Below the pieces are notes generated by a model, which saw only the letters and a list, made by a program, of their open reading frames with translations, was not told the origin of the DNA and did not search any database. From assembly GCF_000023945.1 (NCBI RefSeq), contig NC_013158.1, forward strand, positions 2,976,001 to 3,040,000: DNA of 64,000 nt, read 5' to 3'. How positions within the stretch are numbered: the stretch's first letter is position 1; each line of letters opens with the position of its first letter. Source of the stretch: Halorhabdus utahensis DSM 12940. Its GTDB lineage: Archaea; Halobacteriota; Halobacteria; Halobacteriales; Haloarculaceae. Position numbers and translations under genes: made by a program. Shown one piece after another: positions 1-8,988 of the stretch.

Positions 1-542
1 CAGTCGTGGGATATGCCGGCAGCGGGATCGCCTACTCGTCGCCGGATGCGCTGAACTGGGCGTCACCGTGGACGCGGAACGGGGAGCCGCTTCTCACCGA
101 CGAGCGGTATCGTCGGCTCTTCAGGGTCGATTACGACTGTGGTGGCTCGTCGTGTGACTATACCGACCCGTCACAGGCGTGTGAATGGGTGAATTGCATG
201 TACGAGACGATGGCGGACCGCGCGCCGGACGCGCTCGATATGGCCATGCCGGCCGTCGAGAACATCGACGGTCCGGTCCTGTTACACACCGGGAAAGCTG
301 ATGAAATCTGGGCAGCGCCACGGTGGTCTGAGCTGCTCATCGCTCGGTTTGACGCTGCCGACTTCGAGAACGACTACGCCCACCACGTGTATTCCGGTGC
401 CGGACACATCATCACGCTTCCATACTGGCCGTACCAGTCACTGTCGGACGATCGGTTCGGCGGGACACCGACGGCCAACAACCGTGCCGCGATAACCGCG
501 TGGCCCCGCACCCTCGATCATCTCGATCAGGGGTTGCGATGA
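1..542 (+). CDS. BAAT_C-type acyl-CoA thioesterase/hydrolase, C-terminal part (5' end outside window)
   Basis: The reading frame is open to the left window edge, so only the last ~180 residues are present. They resemble the C-terminal alpha/beta-hydrolase domain of the bile-acid-CoA:amino-acid N-acyltransferase / acyl-CoA thioester hydrolase family. A late Asp lies in HTGKADEIWAA and a late His in GAGHIITLPYWP, matching the Asp and His of the Ser/Cys-His-Asp triad; the nucleophile elbow would lie upstream of the window. In this family the domain cleaves or transfers acyl groups from CoA thioesters. A GTG at position 6 could initiate translation but would leave no nucleophile, so I treat the gene as truncated by the window. 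Substrate unknown. Confidence 0.75.
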   Translation, partial: VVGYAGSGIAYSSPDALNWASPWTRNGEPLLTDERYRRLFRVDYDCGGSSCDYTDPSQACEWVNCMYETMADRAPDALDMAMPAVENIDGPVLLHTGKADEIWAAPRWSELLIARFDAADFENDYAHHVYSGAGHIITLPYWPYQSLSDDRFGGTPTANNRAAITAWPRTLDHLDQGLR

Positions 543-577
543 TACGAAGTACGCCCAGCGGCGGGTGAGTGCCACAG

Positions 578-1417
578 TTACCCCGCTATCGGATCGACGC
601 CCCTCCGCTCGTGAACGAGAAACTCCGTCGCGTTGAGCACGTAGTGGGCGACGATCACCACCAGGAGGCTTCCCGTGGCGATGTACACGCTTGCCAGCGC
701 CAGCCCGAGAACGCCCGTCACGACCACACCGGCCCGACCCTGTGCGCCGTGAGCCACGCCGAACGCGAGCGAGGAGACGACCGCGAGCGCCCACGGCGAG
801 GCGTCGAGTCCGGCCGCCGGGACGCCGATGGCGGCCGCCCGGAAGATGAACTCCTCGCTGGCGGCGACGATCGGCAGGACGACGCCCAAAAGGAGGACCC
901 ACTCACCCCGCGTCGTCGGCGTCAGCATGGCTCGCACCCCCTGGTCGTAATCGATATCCGCCCAATCGGCCACCGCGACAGCGAGTTCACTCCCGATCCA
1001 GAGTCCGATGCCGAGACCGATGCCGAGACCGACCGCCGGAGCGAGCGCGCCGAGCGATGCAGGACCGACGCCGAACGCCGAGAGCGGGATCGAAAACACG
1101 AGCGCACCGACCAGGAGCACGCCGCCGAAAACGCCCTGCGTGAGCACCACGTTGACGAACAGGGCAACGGTGGGGATCGACGCCGGCGAGGCGCGTGGCG
1201 ACGTGGTTCCGCCAGTCGGCGTCGATCGACCGGCCGGCCGAACCCGAACCCATCGCGACCGCGTGACGGCGGGGTCCAGTCCCGTCGGCTGTAACCGGAC
1301 GGTCGAGCGTCGGGCCGAAGGCTCCGCGTCGAGGAGCCGTTGGGTGAGGAAAGCAAGAACGACGACGAGGGAAACGACAACGCCGGTGAGGCCGACGAAG
1401 GCGGCCCAGCGAGTCAC
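578..1417 (-). CDS. CPBP family intramembrane glutamic endopeptidase (CAAX protease-like)
   Basis: Multi-spanning membrane protein of 279 residues with the Abi/CPBP signature: EEFIFR (E188, E189, R193), FGVAH (H223) and HYVLNATEF (H258, N262). These Glu and His residues form the catalytic site of Rce1-like intramembrane proteases. The N-terminal ~80 residues hold one membrane helix then a polar Arg/Ser/Thr-rich stretch; the remaining helices cluster from residue 82 on. It begins with GTG two bases after the LonB stop on the same strand, so the two are almost certainly cotranscribed, linking a membrane ATP-dependent protease with an intramembrane protease. Family members process prenylated or membrane-protein substrates or confer bacteriocin immunity; the substrate here is unknown. 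Confidence 0.85.
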   Translation of the reverse strand: MTRWAAFVGLTGVVVSLVVVLAFLTQRLLDAEPSARRSTVRLQPTGLDPAVTRSRWVRVRPAGRSTPTGGTTSPRASPASIPTVALFVNVVLTQGVFGGVLLVGALVFSIPLSAFGVGPASLGALAPAVGLGIGLGIGLWIGSELAVAVADWADIDYDQGVRAMLTPTTRGEWVLLLGVVLPIVAASEEFIFRAAAIGVPAAGLDASPWALAVVSSLAFGVAHGAQGRAGVVVTGVLGLALASVYIATGSLLVVIVAHYVLNATEFLVHERRGVDPIAG

Positions 1418-1419
1418 GC

Positions 1420-3555
1420 TTACTGCAGGCTGGGGTTCGTCTGGCCGATCTTCCGTTCGAGTGCCTGGCCGGTGATCGACTTCAGCCGATCGACCAGGCT
1501 GTCCTTTTCGGGTTCGCCAGCCAGCGCGACTTCCAGCACTTCCGAGAGGTGGCTGACGGGGATGATCTCGATCTGGTCCTCGTACTCGTCCTCGATCATC
1601 ACGTCCTGTTCGTTGGCCTTCGGGATGATCACCGTGTCGAGGCCGGTCTTGGCGGCGGCCTCGATCTTGTGGGTGACACCGCCGACGGGCAGGACGTCAC
1701 CGCGAACCGACAGCGAGCCGGTCATCGCGAGGTTCTGCTCGACGGGGATGTTCTCTAAGGCGGAGATGACGGCCGTCGCGACCGTCACCGACGCGGAGTC
1801 GCCCTCGACGCCCTCGTAGGACTGGACGAACTGGATGTGGATGTCCTTCTCTGAGATGTCCTCGTCTGAGAACTTCTTGATGATCGCGCTGACGTTCTGG
1901 ACGGCCTCCATCGCGATCTCCTGGAGCTTTCCGGTCGCGATGACCTCGCCGGGACCCTGGGAGGGCGCGACCTCGGCCATGACGGGCATGACGATCCCGC
2001 TGTCCTCGCCCATGACGGCCAGGCCGTTGACGCGACCGACGGCGCTGCCCTCGTTGACGGTCATCTTGTAGTCCTTGCGGCGCTCGATGTAGTTGTCCGC
2101 GAGCTGTTGTTCGATCGAACGCGAGCGATCCTTGGCCTGCAGCACGTCTTCGCGTTCGGTGAACTCCTTGTCCGCTGCGCGGGCGATGTCGCCGGCGACA
2201 CGGACGAGTCCGCCGAGGTTCCGGAGTTTCAGCGAGAGGTGCTCCTTGCGGCCGGCCCGGCGACGCGCTTCGAGGATGATCTCCTCGACGGCGTCCTCGG
2301 TGAAGTGCGGGAGCCGCCCGTCCTTCTCGACCTCCTGGGCGACGAAGCGGGCGTACTTCCGGCGCATCTCCGGGTCGTCTTCGATGGTATCGTCCATGTA
2401 GACTTCGTACCCGTAGCCCTTGATCCGGTCGCGAAGCGCCGGGTGCATGTTCTCCATCGCGTCCATGTTCCCCGCCGCGACCATGATGAAGTCAGTCGGA
2501 ACGGGTTCGGTCTGGACCATCGCGCCGGAGGAGCGTTCGCTCTGGCCAGTGATCGAGAACTCGCCCTCCTGGATTGCGGTCATCAGCTTCTGCTGGGAAC
2601 GGATGTCCAGCGTGTTGATCTCGTCGACGAACAGCACGCCCTTGTTGGCCTTGTGGATCGCACCAGCCTCGACGCGGTCGTGGCTGGGCGTCTCCATGCC
2701 GCCGGACTGGAAGGGGTCGTGGCGGACGTCGCCGAGCAGTGCACCGGCGTGGGCACCCGTCGCCTCCTCGAAGGGCGCGGTCTGCTCGTTGGCGTTGTTG
2801 ATCAGCAGGTTCGGGATCATCGAATCGCCACCACGCGCCCCGTAGCGGAACGCCAGATAGATGACGCCCGCTGCGAGCACGCCCAGCAGCGGATTGCCGG
2901 CGAACAGCGCGTACCCGATCACGATCGCGATGATGATCCACATCAGGAACGACCGCATCTGGTTGCGCTTGCGGGCCTCCTCCTTGTGGGCGTCGACGAT
3001 CTGCTCGCCCTTGCCCGCGGGGACCGTCCGGACTTTCGGCTCGTTGCCGTCGTCGGGGTTGTGATAGACCAGAACGTCCTGGAGGTCCTCTTTGGGGAGG
3101 AGCTGGCTCATCGCCTTTGCGAGCATCGACTTGCCCGTCCCGGGCGAGCCGATCATCATCACGTGGCGGCGCTGTTTGGCCGCCTTCAGGACGATGTCAC
3201 GGGCGTGACTCTGCCCGATGACCTGATCGACCAACCGCTCGGGCACCTCGATATCCTCGGTCGAGTCGATGTTCAATCCACCTAGTACATCGTCTTCGTC
3301 GTCGACGACTGTGGACTCCTCGTCGTCGAGTGTGACGTCGCTCCCGAGATCGGCCACTTCGTCGTCGGTATCCGACTCCTCGGCCACGTCCGCAGCGTCG
3401 GTCTCTTCGACGGGCCGGTCGTCCGTCCCAATGCTGGACGCACCCGTCGATCGCTCGGCCGACGCGTCGGACCCGTCCGTCTGGCCGTCGTCCGAGACGG
3501 TAGCCTCCTCGTGCTCGGGCGGCGCATCGTCGGCAGTATCCTTGTTTTCGCTCAT
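1420..3555 (-). CDS. lonB: ATP-dependent protease LonB, archaeal membrane-anchored type
   Basis: 711 residues. A ~95-residue acidic, low-complexity N-terminal extension precedes the AAA+ domain. Walker A is GSPGTGKS (136-143) and Walker B GVLFVDEIN (D311, E312). Two hydrophobic helices (about 203-219 and 222-237) are inserted between them, the hallmark of archaeal LonB, anchoring it to the inside of the membrane. The C-terminal Lon protease domain has the Ser-Lys dyad: S587 in EGDSASV and K630 in GGVTHKIEAA. The enzyme degrades misfolded and regulatory proteins and is essential in Haloferax, where it influences carotenoid and lipid composition (known for the family, not shown here). First gene of a pair with the CPBP protease. 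Confidence 0.95.
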   Translation of the reverse strand: MSENKDTADDAPPEHEEATVSDDGQTDGSDASAERSTGASSIGTDDRPVEETDAADVAEESDTDDEVADLGSDVTLDDEESTVVDDEDDVLGGLNIDSTEDIEVPERLVDQVIGQSHARDIVLKAAKQRRHVMMIGSPGTGKSMLAKAMSQLLPKEDLQDVLVYHNPDDGNEPKVRTVPAGKGEQIVDAHKEEARKRNQMRSFLMWIIIAIVIGYALFAGNPLLGVLAAGVIYLAFRYGARGGDSMIPNLLINNANEQTAPFEEATGAHAGALLGDVRHDPFQSGGMETPSHDRVEAGAIHKANKGVLFVDEINTLDIRSQQKLMTAIQEGEFSITGQSERSSGAMVQTEPVPTDFIMVAAGNMDAMENMHPALRDRIKGYGYEVYMDDTIEDDPEMRRKYARFVAQEVEKDGRLPHFTEDAVEEIILEARRRAGRKEHLSLKLRNLGGLVRVAGDIARAADKEFTEREDVLQAKDRSRSIEQQLADNYIERRKDYKMTVNEGSAVGRVNGLAVMGEDSGIVMPVMAEVAPSQGPGEVIATGKLQEIAMEAVQNVSAIIKKFSDEDISEKDIHIQFVQSYEGVEGDSASVTVATAVISALENIPVEQNLAMTGSLSVRGDVLPVGGVTHKIEAAAKTGLDTVIIPKANEQDVMIEDEYEDQIEIIPVSHLSEVLEVALAGEPEKDSLVDRLKSITGQALERKIGQTNPSLQ

Positions 3556-3726
3556 TCTAACGGGTCAAGTACGAGAATCCAGGGACTGTCGATTGATATA
3601 CTTTCTCCTCACGACCGGGTTTGCCGGTCGCTGAAAAACCGACAGATAGCGTACGGATTAGTGGTGAAAATCCGTCGAGCGAGGACTCGCCGGGTTTATG
3701 AAAGGCCACGTCCTGGAAGTGGATAT

Positions 3727-4284
3727 ATGACACGCGGATTCTACATCGGCCGCTTTCAGCCCTATCACAACGGCCATCACACGATGGTCGAACGTATCGC
3801 GGCCGACGGCGAGGTCGATGAACTCGTCCTCGGGATCGGGAGCGCCGGGGACTCCCACACTGTCCACGATCCGTTTACCGCCGGCGAGCGCATCATGATG
3901 GTCAACAAGGCCGTCGCCGAATTCGACCTCCCGACCTACGTCGTCCCCATCGAGGACCTCGATCGGCACTCCGTGTGGGTCAGTCACGTCCAGAGCATGT
4001 GTCCGAACTTCGATCTCGCGTACTCGAACAACCCGCTGGTGGTCCAGCTGTTCGAGGAAGCTGGCATCGAGGTCCGTCAGTCACGGATGTTCGACCGCGA
4101 GCGCCTGGAGGGCAGCGAGATCCGCGAGCGCATCATCGAGGGCGATCAGTGGCGCGACCGGGTGCCCGACGCCGTCGTCGAAGTCCTCGAAGAGTGCAAC
4201 GGCGTCGAGCGCCTCCGAACGATTTCCCAGTCCGACGTCGTCGAACGCTGGGAGGCGAAAACGAACGACCGCCCGAGCGACTGA
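3727..4284 (+). CDS. nadM: Nicotinamide-nucleotide adenylyltransferase
   Basis: 185 residues, the normal size for archaeal NadM. The N-terminus MTRGFYIGRFQPYHNGHH contains the nucleotidyltransferase (T/H)xGH signature as HNGH. Further archaeal NMNAT features are the central GIGSAGDSHT and the C-terminal GSEIRERI helix matching the ISSTxxR-type motif. It forms NAD+ from NMN and ATP in the cytosol. The start at 3727 lies directly before the conserved strand; an open frame extends upstream but carries no family sequence. The gene diverges from lonB across a ~170-base intergenic region. Confidence 0.95.
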   Translation: MTRGFYIGRFQPYHNGHHTMVERIAADGEVDELVLGIGSAGDSHTVHDPFTAGERIMMVNKAVAEFDLPTYVVPIEDLDRHSVWVSHVQSMCPNFDLAYSNNPLVVQLFEEAGIEVRQSRMFDRERLEGSEIRERIIEGDQWRDRVPDAVVEVLEECNGVERLRTISQSDVVERWEAKTNDRPSD

Positions 4285-4347
4285 TCTCGGCCCCGCGACA
4301 CCCGGAACGCCCGATCCCTTTTATTCGCTCTTCCCTACGACCCAGTG

Positions 4348-5127
4348 ATGATTACGCTCAGCTCGGACTTCGGGACGCCGTATCCAGCAGCGATGAAGGG
4401 CGTCCTCGCATCCGGAACTGATGCCCGTTTGATCGACGTCTCCCACGAATTCCCTCGCCAGGACGTCCGGGCGGCCGCATTCTGGCTCCGTGAAGTGCTG
4501 CCACACTTCCCGCCGGCGGTTCACCTCGTCGTGGTCGATCCCGGCGTCGGCACAGACCGTGCGGCCCTGGCGATCCGCGCCGGTGAGCACGTCCTCGTCG
4601 GCCCCGACAACGGTGTCCTGCTTCCGGCCGCCCGTAAACTCGCTGACGCGGCCGACTCCGAAGCCGATGCGATCGAGGGGTTCGAATACGCATACGACGA
4701 TCCCGAAAGCGTCACCTTTCACGGTCGTGACGTGTTCGCACCGGCGGCGGCGACGATCCACGAGGCGGGCCGGTCCCAGTTCGAAGCCGGCGATCGATTC
4801 GGGCCCGTCGAAGCATACGAGGGCCTGACGTTCCCCGACCCCACGATCCGCGAGGACGGTGCCGACGGCGAAGTCCTGGTCGTCGATGACTTCGGCAACG
4901 CGATCACGAACGTTCCGGGCGAGATTCTCACTGAACGCTTCGGCGAGGCCGTGACCGTCAACGGCGTCTGGGCACCGGCCAAGCGGACGTATGCCATGGT
5001 CGAAGCCGACAACCGACTCGTCACTGTCGGCAGTCACGGCAACGTCGAACTCGCCGTCAACCAGGGGCGTGGCGACGAACGGTTCAGCGTCTCGACAGGG
5101 TCGCGGATTCGGTTGCGATGGACGTGA
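4348..5127 (+). CDS. SAM hydroxide adenosyltransferase (DUF62 / fluorinase-like family)
   Basis: 259 residues covering the whole family. Motifs visible in order are LSSDFG near the N-terminus, IDVSHEF, VVDPGVGT, VGPDNGVL, FHGRDVFAPAAA and VDDFGNAITNV. Archaeal members hydrolyse S-adenosylmethionine to adenosine and methionine using an activated water held by a conserved Asp-Arg-His set, unlike the halogenating fluorinases and chlorinases. ATG 4348 is preferred over GTG 4345 because it begins directly at MITLSSDFG. It follows nadM by 63 bases on the same strand and may be cotranscribed with it. The physiological role is not settled for the family. Confidence 0.9.
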   Translation: MITLSSDFGTPYPAAMKGVLASGTDARLIDVSHEFPRQDVRAAAFWLREVLPHFPPAVHLVVVDPGVGTDRAALAIRAGEHVLVGPDNGVLLPAARKLADAADSEADAIEGFEYAYDDPESVTFHGRDVFAPAAATIHEAGRSQFEAGDRFGPVEAYEGLTFPDPTIREDGADGEVLVVDDFGNAITNVPGEILTERFGEAVTVNGVWAPAKRTYAMVEADNRLVTVGSHGNVELAVNQGRGDERFSVSTGSRIRLRWT

Positions 5128-5160
5128 CTCGTGTGATGGCACTCAATATAGGCCATCAAC

Positions 5161-5631
5161 TTACAGAAACGGCAGGGCGACAGCGGCGGTCACCGAACTG
5201 ACGACAACCCAGCCCGCGTAATTCCACCACGGGACCGCACGGAAGCGCGGGCCGGGTACGTCGTCCGTGTACGTCCAGAGTCCCAGTTCGACACCGCGAT
5301 GGTCACTACTCACGTCGGCGGCCGTCGCCAGCAATGCCGCCAATACGACTGCAGACGGGCCATCAGTCGCCAGCAACGCAAGCCGAAACGCAACGTAGAC
5401 CGTCCCGGTCCAGCTCAGGAGGACGTATACCGGGACTCCACGAATCTGCGGATCGACGTGGTGCTCCAGCCAACCCAATTCGATGACGGCGATCTCGGCG
5501 ACGAACGCGATGAGTGCGCCGCCAGCGAACAGCGAGACCGTCGCCCGCGCCGGCCAGGTGAGCGCGGCGTGGACGAATGCGACCACCCCGATACCGGCGG
5601 CGTTGGCGACGAACAGGCGAGCCTGTTGCAT
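5161..5631 (-). CDS. Small carotenoid-biosynthesis-like (DUF422-type) membrane protein
   Basis: 156 residues with four to five hydrophobic helices. The C-terminal part has the pattern LGLWTYTDDVPGPRF then WWNYAGWVVVS, which I read as the end of a DUF422/CruF-like fold, in which an Asp/Tyr/Trp-rich loop is followed by a Pro/Trp, Asn-x-x-Gly-Trp helix. A longer protein at 36790-37632 has a comparable arrangement (WEWGRWGEWFGVP, NFVGWFW). CruF-type proteins are bisanhydrobacterioruberin hydratases. At 156 residues this copy is about half length, so it may be a shortened paralogue or a separate small family. Convergent with the preceding gene. No function can be assigned with confidence. Confidence 0.5.
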   Translation of the reverse strand: MQQARLFVANAAGIGVVAFVHAALTWPARATVSLFAGGALIAFVAEIAVIELGWLEHHVDPQIRGVPVYVLLSWTGTVYVAFRLALLATDGPSAVVLAALLATAADVSSDHRGVELGLWTYTDDVPGPRFRAVPWWNYAGWVVVSSVTAAVALPFL

Positions 5632-5752
5632 GCATCGACCACCGAGACGAGTTCAAAAAGGATACGGGTGACCCGATCGCCTTGCCGTGAGCGCGCGGTC
5701 GACGAGCGCAGCGTTTCTGCAGGCTACCGGCACCCCATTTGTGAAATGACGG

Positions 5753-6193
5753 TCACGTTCGTTCGATTTCAACCTGTAGATCGACCGTTGTCCGTTGGTC
5801 GGCGTCGATGAACATCGACCCGCCGCCGTCGGGGTACTCGACGGTTGCCTCGAACGTCGATTCCGCGGATACCGTTTCGATCGTCGATGTCGGCACTCGC
5901 GCTCGTTTGATTTGCTCCTCGGAGAAGTAGATGCTCACGGGTCCACCGTCGAGAATTTCGCCGGAGGCGTGGGCGCGCTTCGGGTGGATGTCCGATAAGA
6001 GCCACCCGATCGGCTCGCCTTCCAGAATGGTCACTTCACCGTCGAACCGGAAGGGATACGGTGGCGTGACGTGCCAGACGTCCGTCGCGGGCGGAAAGGA
6101 CGAGACGGGTGTCGACTCGTCGATCGACGAGAGGCTGGTGCACCCGGCGAACAGGGTCGTCCCGGCGACGGCGAGGAACTCACGGCGGCGCAT
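5753..6193 (-). CDS. Tat-exported lipoprotein of unknown function
   Basis: 146 residues. The N-terminus MRRREFLAVAGTTLFAGC has a twin-arginine motif, a short hydrophobic stretch and a lipobox ending in Cys18, so the protein is predicted to be exported folded by the Tat system and lipid-anchored outside the membrane, as is common in haloarchaea. The mature part is predicted beta-rich (alternating hydrophobic strands around FDGEVTILEGEPIGWLLSD and STFEATVEYPDGG), compatible with a small Ig-like domain. I recognise no named family. Isolated between convergent and codirectional neighbours; an upstream 110-base spacer separates it from the thermosome gene. Confidence 0.7.
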   Translation of the reverse strand: MRRREFLAVAGTTLFAGCTSLSSIDESTPVSSFPPATDVWHVTPPYPFRFDGEVTILEGEPIGWLLSDIHPKRAHASGEILDGGPVSIYFSEEQIKRARVPTSTIETVSAESTFEATVEYPDGGGSMFIDADQRTTVDLQVEIERT

Positions 6194-6306
6194 ACCGCTT
6201 CAAACCAATGCGTGCCGAAAAACCCTCCGTTGCCGTCCGAATATCGACGGATCGTTGCTCGGTAGCCGAAATCGTGGAGACCCAAGAATACCGCTGGACT
6301 CTCTGA

Positions 6307-7884
6307 TCAGTTCGCGGCGATGACGTCGTCGATGCGGACGATCATGGTCGCGGCTTCGGTCGCGCTGTCGACCGCTTCACGCTTGACTGCGGCGGGGTCG
6401 AGGACGCCTGCCTCGAGGGGATCGGCGATATCGCCGCTTTGCCCGGACGACAGGACGCCCGAGAGCGTGCCGTTTTCGTAGGCGGCCCGGAGATCCACCA
6501 GCGCGTCGATGGGATCCATGCCCGTGTTGCTCGCGAGCGTCCGTGGGAGGACGTCGACGGCGTCGGCGAAGGCTTCGACGGCGAGCTGTTTGCGGCCTTC
6601 GACGCCGGCCGCGTGGTCGCGAACGTGATCGGCGATGACGATCTCCGTTGCACCGGCACCGGGGACGACACCGCCGCGTTCGATCGCGGCCGTGACGACG
6701 TCGAGTGCGTCCCGGATCGATCGCTCGAGTTCGTCGACGACGTGTTCGGTACCACCACGGGCGAAGATCGTGACCGCCTTCGCGGCAGTCCCGCCCTCGA
6801 TGAAGGTGAGGTCGTCGTCGCCGTAGGACCGGACCGAGATGGACTCGGCGTTGCCGAGTTCGTCGGCTTCGAGGTCCTCGACCGAGGAGGCACGACTCGC
6901 GCCCGTCGCGTTGATGATCGCGCCGAGGTCGGAGACGTCGTCGATCGCCAGGACGCCGTCCTTGGCGAGGTAGGAGGCGACCCGGTCCTCGATGTCACCG
7001 CTGGCGAACAGCACGTCGGCCCCGAGGTCGACAACATGCTGGGCGCGTTCCCGGAGTTCCGCTTCCTCGGATTCGATCGCGGCGTTGAGCTGGTCGACGT
7101 TGTTGACGTTGTACTCGGCGTCGATGTTGCTTTCCTTGAGGTCGAGATCGCCGTCGATTACTGCGATCGACGCGTCCTCGACTGACCGCGGCATATTGTC
7201 GTGGACTGGTTCCTCGTCGACGATGACGCCCTCGATCAGGTCCGTCGCGCTGGAACTCGAGCCGACCTGTGCGTTGATCGTGATACTGTCGCGGTCGACA
7301 CTGCCATCGTCCGTCCGGACGTGGTCGACGGCCTCGACGACCGTTTCCGCGAGCGGGCCGGCAGCGACGTCGCCTGTCCCCTTGCCCGTCATGCTCGATT
7401 CGGCGACCGTGATCAGGTCCTCGGCGTCGAGATCGCCGTCGAGGACGAGGTCGTCGATCGCCTCGCGGGCGAGCGAGGACGCCTCGTGATATCCTTCGAC
7501 GATCGTCGTCGGATGAACGTCGTCGTCGAGTAACTCCTCGGCCTTGCTCAGGAGTTCGCCCGCCAGCACGGAGGCAGTCGTCGTGCCGTCGCCGACCTCC
7601 TCTTCCTGGGTCTGGGCGACTTCGACGAGCATGTTGGCTGCCGGATGCTCGATCTCCATCTCGTCCAGGATCGTCGCGCCGTCGTTGGTGATGACGACGT
7701 CGCCGTCCGCGACGAGCATCTTGTCCATCCCGCGTGGGCCAAGCGTCGTCCGTACGGCCTCGCTGATGGCCTTGCCCGCGGAGATGTTCGAACTCTGTGC
7801 GTCGTCTCCCTGTGTCCGCTGAGAGTCCTCGCTGAGAATGAACATGGGCGATCCACCCATGCGCTGCTGACCGGATTGTGACAT
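6307..7884 (-). CDS. Thermosome subunit (group II chaperonin), tail-less type
   Basis: 525 residues. ATP-binding and hydrolysis motifs of the CCT/thermosome family are [10 protein letters not shown] (48-57), NDGATIL (67-73), GDGTTTA (98-104) and, near the C-terminus, a [16 protein letters not shown] stretch ([12 protein letters not shown]). Thermosomes form double-ring folding machines in the cytosol. The protein stops at RIDDVIAAN and lacks the Gly-Gly-Met-rich tail that fills the cavity in many subunits; in Haloferax the shorter Cct3 subunit (about 524 residues) is similar in size, so this is probably the third, auxiliary subunit type. Start ATG 7884 lies about 40 bases downstream of a TATA box. 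Confidence 0.93.
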   Translation of the reverse strand: MSQSGQQRMGGSPMFILSEDSQRTQGDDAQSSNISAGKAISEAVRTTLGPRGMDKMLVADGDVVITNDGATILDEMEIEHPAANMLVEVAQTQEEEVGDGTTTASVLAGELLSKAEELLDDDVHPTTIVEGYHEASSLAREAIDDLVLDGDLDAEDLITVAESSMTGKGTGDVAAGPLAETVVEAVDHVRTDDGSVDRDSITINAQVGSSSSATDLIEGVIVDEEPVHDNMPRSVEDASIAVIDGDLDLKESNIDAEYNVNNVDQLNAAIESEEAELRERAQHVVDLGADVLFASGDIEDRVASYLAKDGVLAIDDVSDLGAIINATGASRASSVEDLEADELGNAESISVRSYGDDDLTFIEGGTAAKAVTIFARGGTEHVVDELERSIRDALDVVTAAIERGGVVPGAGATEIVIADHVRDHAAGVEGRKQLAVEAFADAVDVLPRTLASNTGMDPIDALVDLRAAYENGTLSGVLSSGQSGDIADPLEAGVLDPAAVKREAVDSATEAATMIVRIDDVIAAN

Positions 7885-7919
7885 ATGTGTAGCCTCACTT
7901 TATCCGTCGTTTGCGGTTC

Positions 7920-7927
7920 TATATAAA
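7920..7927 (-). promoter_or_regulatory. TATA box of the thermosome gene
   Basis: Read on the minus strand the sequence is TTTATATA, about 36-43 bases upstream of the ATG. With archaeal initiation 22-27 bases downstream this gives a short leader of roughly 10-15 bases. The family is heat-inducible in haloarchaea, but I see no clear heat-shock-specific element to claim. Confidence 0.6.
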
Positions 7928-8166
7928 TGTTACTAAGCTGTCGGCGGTGCTCCGATGCGGGGAGATACCCGGTCGGCCACCACGGGAAACTTCCGCAGGC
8001 AGACAGATCGATCAGTCACGGCGGTCGTCGGTTGTTCCGGAACTGAGACCGGGAGGCCACCGATCCACGCAACGACTGTCCAGTGTCTTTCTGCCTGGCT
8101 GGTAGCTTGGTTCTGTCAATGTGGAAGTCAGTACCCGGAGCGGTGATTTAATAGGAAGACCACTCG

Positions 8167-8988
8167 ATGGTTCGTTCGATGCTGGAGTTGGAGCACGGGT
8201 TCAGGGTCGTCGATACGCACGTCCGCCTCGAACCCGAGGCCGACCAGCGGTCGGGAGACGGGCCAGGAACGCCTGAACGTCTCGAACGGGAGATGCACCA
8301 GGCCGGGATCGTCCGATCGCTCGTCTATCCGAGTGCGCGCGAGGGATCGTATCTGAAGGCCAACAACGCGATCGCCCGTATGAGCGTGGGCCGGCCGTTC
8401 GTCGCGCTGGCTCGCCTCAGCGGCCCCCGTGACCCCGATAGTGGCACGGGCGCGCGACTCCGGAACCTGACCGCCAGCCGTAACGAGGACCATACGGCAC
8501 CCGGCGAGATCGAACAGTTCGCCTACGACGACCGCTTCGTCGGGTTCAAACTGCATCCGGCGAAGGATGGCCTTCCCGACGAAGCCGTCATCGACGCGCT
8601 CGAGTCGGTGGGACTCCCGGTGCTCGTCCACGGTGGCGAGGAGTTTGGGCCGAAAGCGATCGAGCGGACACTGGCGACCGCCGACGTTCCGACGATCGTC
8701 GCCCACTTCGGTGGGTATCCCCTCGACCGTGAACGGATGGATCGGACGATCGACCTCCTTGGGGCATACGACGATCTGTACCTCGATACGAGCTTTGTCA
8801 GATTTCGGGAGCCCCTCGAACGCGCACTCCGGGAACATCCGGATCGGATTCTCTTCGGCAGCGGCGCACCCAGTGCCCACCCGAGCGTGGCGATCATGGA
8901 GATCCTCACGCTCGACGTTCCGGAGGACGCAATGCGAAAAGCCTTCTCGAACAATCCGGGTCGCGTGATCGACGCACTCGCCCCGTAG
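8167..8988 (+). CDS. Amidohydrolase-family (amidohydrolase 2) TIM-barrel protein with degenerate metal site
   Basis: 273 residues with the strand order of the amidohydrolase-2 barrel: FRVVDTHVRL at strand 1, FVGFKLHPA, LPVLVHGGEEFG, TIVAHFGGYP, and RILFGSGAPSAHP near the end. Family members are decarboxylases or hydrolases using a divalent metal bound by an HxH on strand 1, His on strands 5 and 6 and Asp on strand 8. Here the HxH is reduced to H-V-R and the expected Asp in GSDxP reads Gly (GSGAP), so catalysis may be altered or lost. Its stop codon abuts that of the convergent glycosyltransferase gene with no spacer. Substrate unknown. Confidence 0.75.
   Translation: MVRSMLELEHGFRVVDTHVRLEPEADQRSGDGPGTPERLEREMHQAGIVRSLVYPSAREGSYLKANNAIARMSVGRPFVALARLSGPRDPDSGTGARLRNLTASRNEDHTAPGEIEQFAYDDRFVGFKLHPAKDGLPDEAVIDALESVGLPVLVHGGEEFGPKAIERTLATADVPTIVAHFGGYPLDRERMDRTIDLLGAYDDLYLDTSFVRFREPLERALREHPDRILFGSGAPSAHPSVAIMEILTLDVPEDAMRKAFSNNPGRVIDALAP

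Noticed and set aside
2107..3285. Long open frame antisense to lonB (392 codons)
   Set aside because: Follows from GC-rich, acidic-codon bias of lonB on the opposite strand; no family sequence.
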